From: Variovorax sp. Root318D1
Lineage (GTDB): Bacteria; Pseudomonadota; Gammaproteobacteria; Burkholderiales; Burkholderiaceae_C
DNA: 64,000 nucleotides
Reading direction: 5' to 3'
NCBI RefSeq assembly: GCF_001424835.1
Contig: NZ_LMCQ01000001.1
Location: 156,284-220,283 of the forward strand
In this document: piece by piece, positions 62,315-64,000 of the stretch
How the letters are laid out: each line of letters starts with the position of its first letter
Numbering within the stretch: position 1 is the stretch's first letter
Made by a program: the position numbers and the translations under genes
The notes under the pieces: model-generated
Told to the model about the DNA's origin: nothing
The model's input: the letters and a program-made list of their open reading frames with translations, nothing else
The model's database searches: none

Positions 62315-63322
62315 ATGCTGCCCGCAGTCAATCTTCGTCCGCCGTTCAACATCACGCGTGCCAGCCACGTCGTCCTCCATGTCGCCGATCTCGCAAGGAG
62401 CCGCGACTTCTACGTCAACATCGTCGGGCTCGTCATCTCGCAGGAGGGCGAAGGCGTCTGCTACCTGCGCGGGCTGGCCGAAGCCTGCCATCACAGCCTG
62501 GTGCTGGTGCAGTCGCAGGGCGGCGAGCAGACCTGCAAGCGAATCGGCTTTCGCGTCTTCTTCGAGGAAGACCTGGACAGCGCCTACGCGTTCTTCAAGG
62601 CCGAGGGGCTCGCTGCCGAATGGGTCGATGTTCCGCATCAGGGGCGCACGCTCCACGTGGAGGACCCGATCGGCACAAAGATCGAACTCTGCGCGCAGAT
62701 GGAGACGCTGCCGCGCATGTACCTGAAGGTCGAGAGCTTCACCGGTGCCCATGCGCAGCGTCTCGACCACTACCAGCTGCTGGCGCCGGACACCTACGCG
62801 CTGTGCGAGTTCTACAGCCGGCTGGGCTTTCGCAACTCCGAGTACATCGCCCATGGCGACAAGCTGCTGGGTGCATTCATGTACCGCAAGGGCACCTGCC
62901 TGGACCTGGCCATCGTCCAGGGCCAGGGGCCCCGCCTGCACCACTTCGCCTACACCGTCTCGGAGTCGCACAACATCTTCACGGCGTGCGACCTGGCGGG
63001 CAACTACGGCTACGCCGCTTCGGTGGAACGCGGGCCCGGGCGCCATGGGCCGGGCGGGATGCTGTTCGTCTATCTGCGTGATCCGGACGGTCATCGCGTG
63101 GAACTCTTCAACAGCCACTACCAGACCATCGACATCGAGATCGAACCCGTCAGGTGGGAGGCAGCCTCGCTGAGCACCAATGTGCGCTGGGGGATTCCTG
63201 CCCCCGCCCGCTGGTACTTCGAGGCCACCGCCTTCGCTAGCGCCGCGCTCATCGAGCCGGCCGAGAAACCCAATCCCCAAACGCTGGAGAGCTATGCGCT
63301 GGCGCTCTCCATGCAGAAATAA
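62315..63322 (+). CDS. Type I extradiol dioxygenase-like (VOC) protein, related to homoprotocatechuate 2,3-dioxygenase
   Basis: The 335-residue protein has two VOC domain pairs. In the C-terminal half the metal ligands of extradiol enzymes are present: His152 in RLDHYQLL, His210 in RLHHFAY and Glu263 in RVELFN. The overall pattern resembles homoprotocatechuate 2,3-dioxygenases, with SVERGPGRHG and RDPDGHRVE. The active-site histidine that family enzymes have in T-V-H-D appears as leucine here (GTCLDLAIV, Leu196). So either the substrate or the chemistry differs. It fits downstream of an aromatic-acid-type importer. Confidence 0.88.
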   Translation: MLPAVNLRPPFNITRASHVVLHVADLARSRDFYVNIVGLVISQEGEGVCYLRGLAEACHHSLVLVQSQGGEQTCKRIGFRVFFEEDLDSAYAFFKAEGLAAEWVDVPHQGRTLHVEDPIGTKIELCAQMETLPRMYLKVESFTGAHAQRLDHYQLLAPDTYALCEFYSRLGFRNSEYIAHGDKLLGAFMYRKGTCLDLAIVQGQGPRLHHFAYTVSESHNIFTACDLAGNYGYAASVERGPGRHGPGGMLFVYLRDPDGHRVELFNSHYQTIDIEIEPVRWEAASLSTNVRWGIPAPARWYFEATAFASAALIEPAEKPNPQTLESYALALSMQK

Positions 63323-63342
63323 AGACGAGAAAGGTCACTGCC

Positions 63343-63873
63343 ATGGCACGAGTCAAATATCTCCAACGTTCGGACACCGACGCCGACCAAGCCCTGTTCG
63401 ACAGGCTGGAACGCGAACGCAAGGTGCCCACCGCCAACATCTTCAGTGCGCTGGCGCACGCGCCGCAGGTGCTGGATGGGTTCATCTCCTATGCCAACAC
63501 GCTGCGCGGCTCCAAGCTGAGCCCCAAGCTTCGCGAGCTGGCGATCCTCACCGTGGGCCACTGCACCGCGTCGGCGTACGAAATTGCGCATCACCAGTCG
63601 CATGGTCTCAAGGCGGGCATCAGCGCGGGACAGCTCAAGTCCGTGCCCGACTTCGAAAGCTCTGCGCTCTTCGACGACGAGGAGCGCGCTGTCATGGCGC
63701 TGGCGCGCGAGTCGACGCTGAAGGTCGACGTGAGCGAACCCACGTGGCGCAAGGCCGCGGCCTTCCTGTCGGAGCGCGAGCTGGTCGAACTGGTGCTCAC
63801 GATCGGTTGGTACAACTCCGGCGTTCGCATCATGGGTGCGCTCGCCATCGAGCTCGAGGACGGATACCGCTGA
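63343..63873 (+). CDS. Carboxymuconolactone decarboxylase-family protein
   Basis: This 176-residue protein matches the CMD/AhpD fold: PTANIFSALAHAPQVLDGFISY, then LSPKLRELAILTVGHCTASAYEIAHH. The cysteine/histidine arrangement C-x5-E-x2-H resembles CMD-like proteins but is not the AhpD CxxC redox pair. Members act in protocatechuate degradation or as peroxidase-like helpers. Its position after the extradiol-like gene supports a part in the same pathway. ATG 63343 is used. Confidence 0.88.
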   Translation: MARVKYLQRSDTDADQALFDRLERERKVPTANIFSALAHAPQVLDGFISYANTLRGSKLSPKLRELAILTVGHCTASAYEIAHHQSHGLKAGISAGQLKSVPDFESSALFDDEERAVMALARESTLKVDVSEPTWRKAAAFLSERELVELVLTIGWYNSGVRIMGALAIELEDGYR

Positions 63874-63934
63874 CAGCCGCCGCACGCCCGGCCGGCGCCG
63901 TCCGGCCGGTCTTCCGAAATTCCAGGAGACAACG

Positions 63935-64000
63935 ATGAGCATCACCAGATTTCAACCACAGCGCCGAGTCCTTCTTGCCGCGGCCGGCACACTGATGCTG
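63935..64000 (+). CDS. Start of a secreted protein, cut off by the window end
   Basis: Only the first 22 residues are in the window. They form the start of a signal sequence: MSITRFQPQRRVLLAAAGTL, with a basic stretch (QRR) and then hydrophobic residues. AGGAG at 63924-63928 gives a clear ribosome site. It is probably the periplasmic binding protein missing from the Liv-type transporter operon, or a Bug receptor, but the type cannot be told from this fragment. Confidence 0.7.
   Translation, partial: MSITRFQPQRRVLLAAAGTLML

Overview
The window is a GC-rich, densely coded stretch of a bacterial chromosome. It most resembles a Betaproteobacterium of the Comamonadaceae, probably Variovorax or a close relative. 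The reasons are the very high third-position GC, two orphan Bug/TctC-type solute-binding proteins, many LysR-controlled catabolic clusters, threonine synthase and homoserine kinase of the beta/gamma-proteobacterial types, and paired Ku genes. This is inference from gene content; there is no rRNA to settle it. I see no tRNA, rRNA, CRISPR array, insertion sequence or phage gene.

Layout. (1) 3-11128: one long plus-strand operon. It holds the end of a Dpp/Opp-type ABC transporter, an FAD amino-acid oxidase-like enzyme, a cupin, a GhrA-like reductase, threonine synthase, homoserine kinase, 2-amino-3-ketobutyrate CoA ligase (Kbl), SDR-type threonine dehydrogenase and a GabD-like aldehyde dehydrogenase. 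Together these can turn homoserine into threonine and then glycine plus acetyl-CoA. (2) 11412-15390: two methyltransferase genes and a rhamnan-synthesis-F-like gene, a small surface-glycan group. (3) 15444-18980: a cupin/haloacid dehalogenase pair, an ExaC/AcoD-type aldehyde dehydrogenase behind a near-consensus sigma-54 promoter, and a DUF2231 membrane protein. (4) 19154-23785: a copper-handling operon (His/Cys-rich secreted protein, TolC-like lipoprotein, multicopper oxidase, cupredoxin, CusF-like protein) without an inner-membrane pump. (5) 24320-29260: a D-tartrate-dehydratase-like operon with a Bug binding protein, an SDR and a DapA-family enzyme, facing a LysR regulator.

(6) 29303-38084: single genes (Lrp regulator, saccharopine-dehydrogenase family, DUF899, MFS transporter, YciI, hemerythrin-like, DUF1801 proteins) and a ParD-like/zeta toxin-antitoxin pair. 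(7) 38170-44908: a DNA-end-processing island of SbcD-like nuclease, SbcC-like ATPase, Ku, a MerR-TPR fusion protein and a second Ku. It ends in a 12-bp hairpin whose loop carries the Ku stop codon. (8) 44924-48112: an aminotransferase facing a MocR-type regulator and a Nudix hydrolase. (9) 48123-55334: a six-gene minus-strand catabolic operon (periplasmic binding protein, GlcG/HbpS, RraA-like, 2-hydroxyacid dehydrogenase, Bug, SDR), a divergent LysR and a lipoprotein alpha/beta hydrolase with two palindromes upstream.

(10) 55417-64000: the most interesting region. An FAH-family hydrolase diverges from a long operon carrying a branched-chain-type ABC transporter (with permease and ATPase fused as LivM-LivG), a cupin, an enolase paralogue, an FMN reductase, an extradiol-dioxygenase-like protein, a carboxymuconolactone-decarboxylase-family protein and the start of a secreted protein. 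Both promoters have perfect TTGACA -35 boxes and carry near-identical GCWAACGTTAGC palindromes over the -10 or start point, the arrangement expected for a LacI-type repressor. The enolase and dioxygenase paralogues both appear to lack an active-site histidine of their families. The cluster may therefore encode an undescribed catabolic route for an aromatic or aromatic-like acid.
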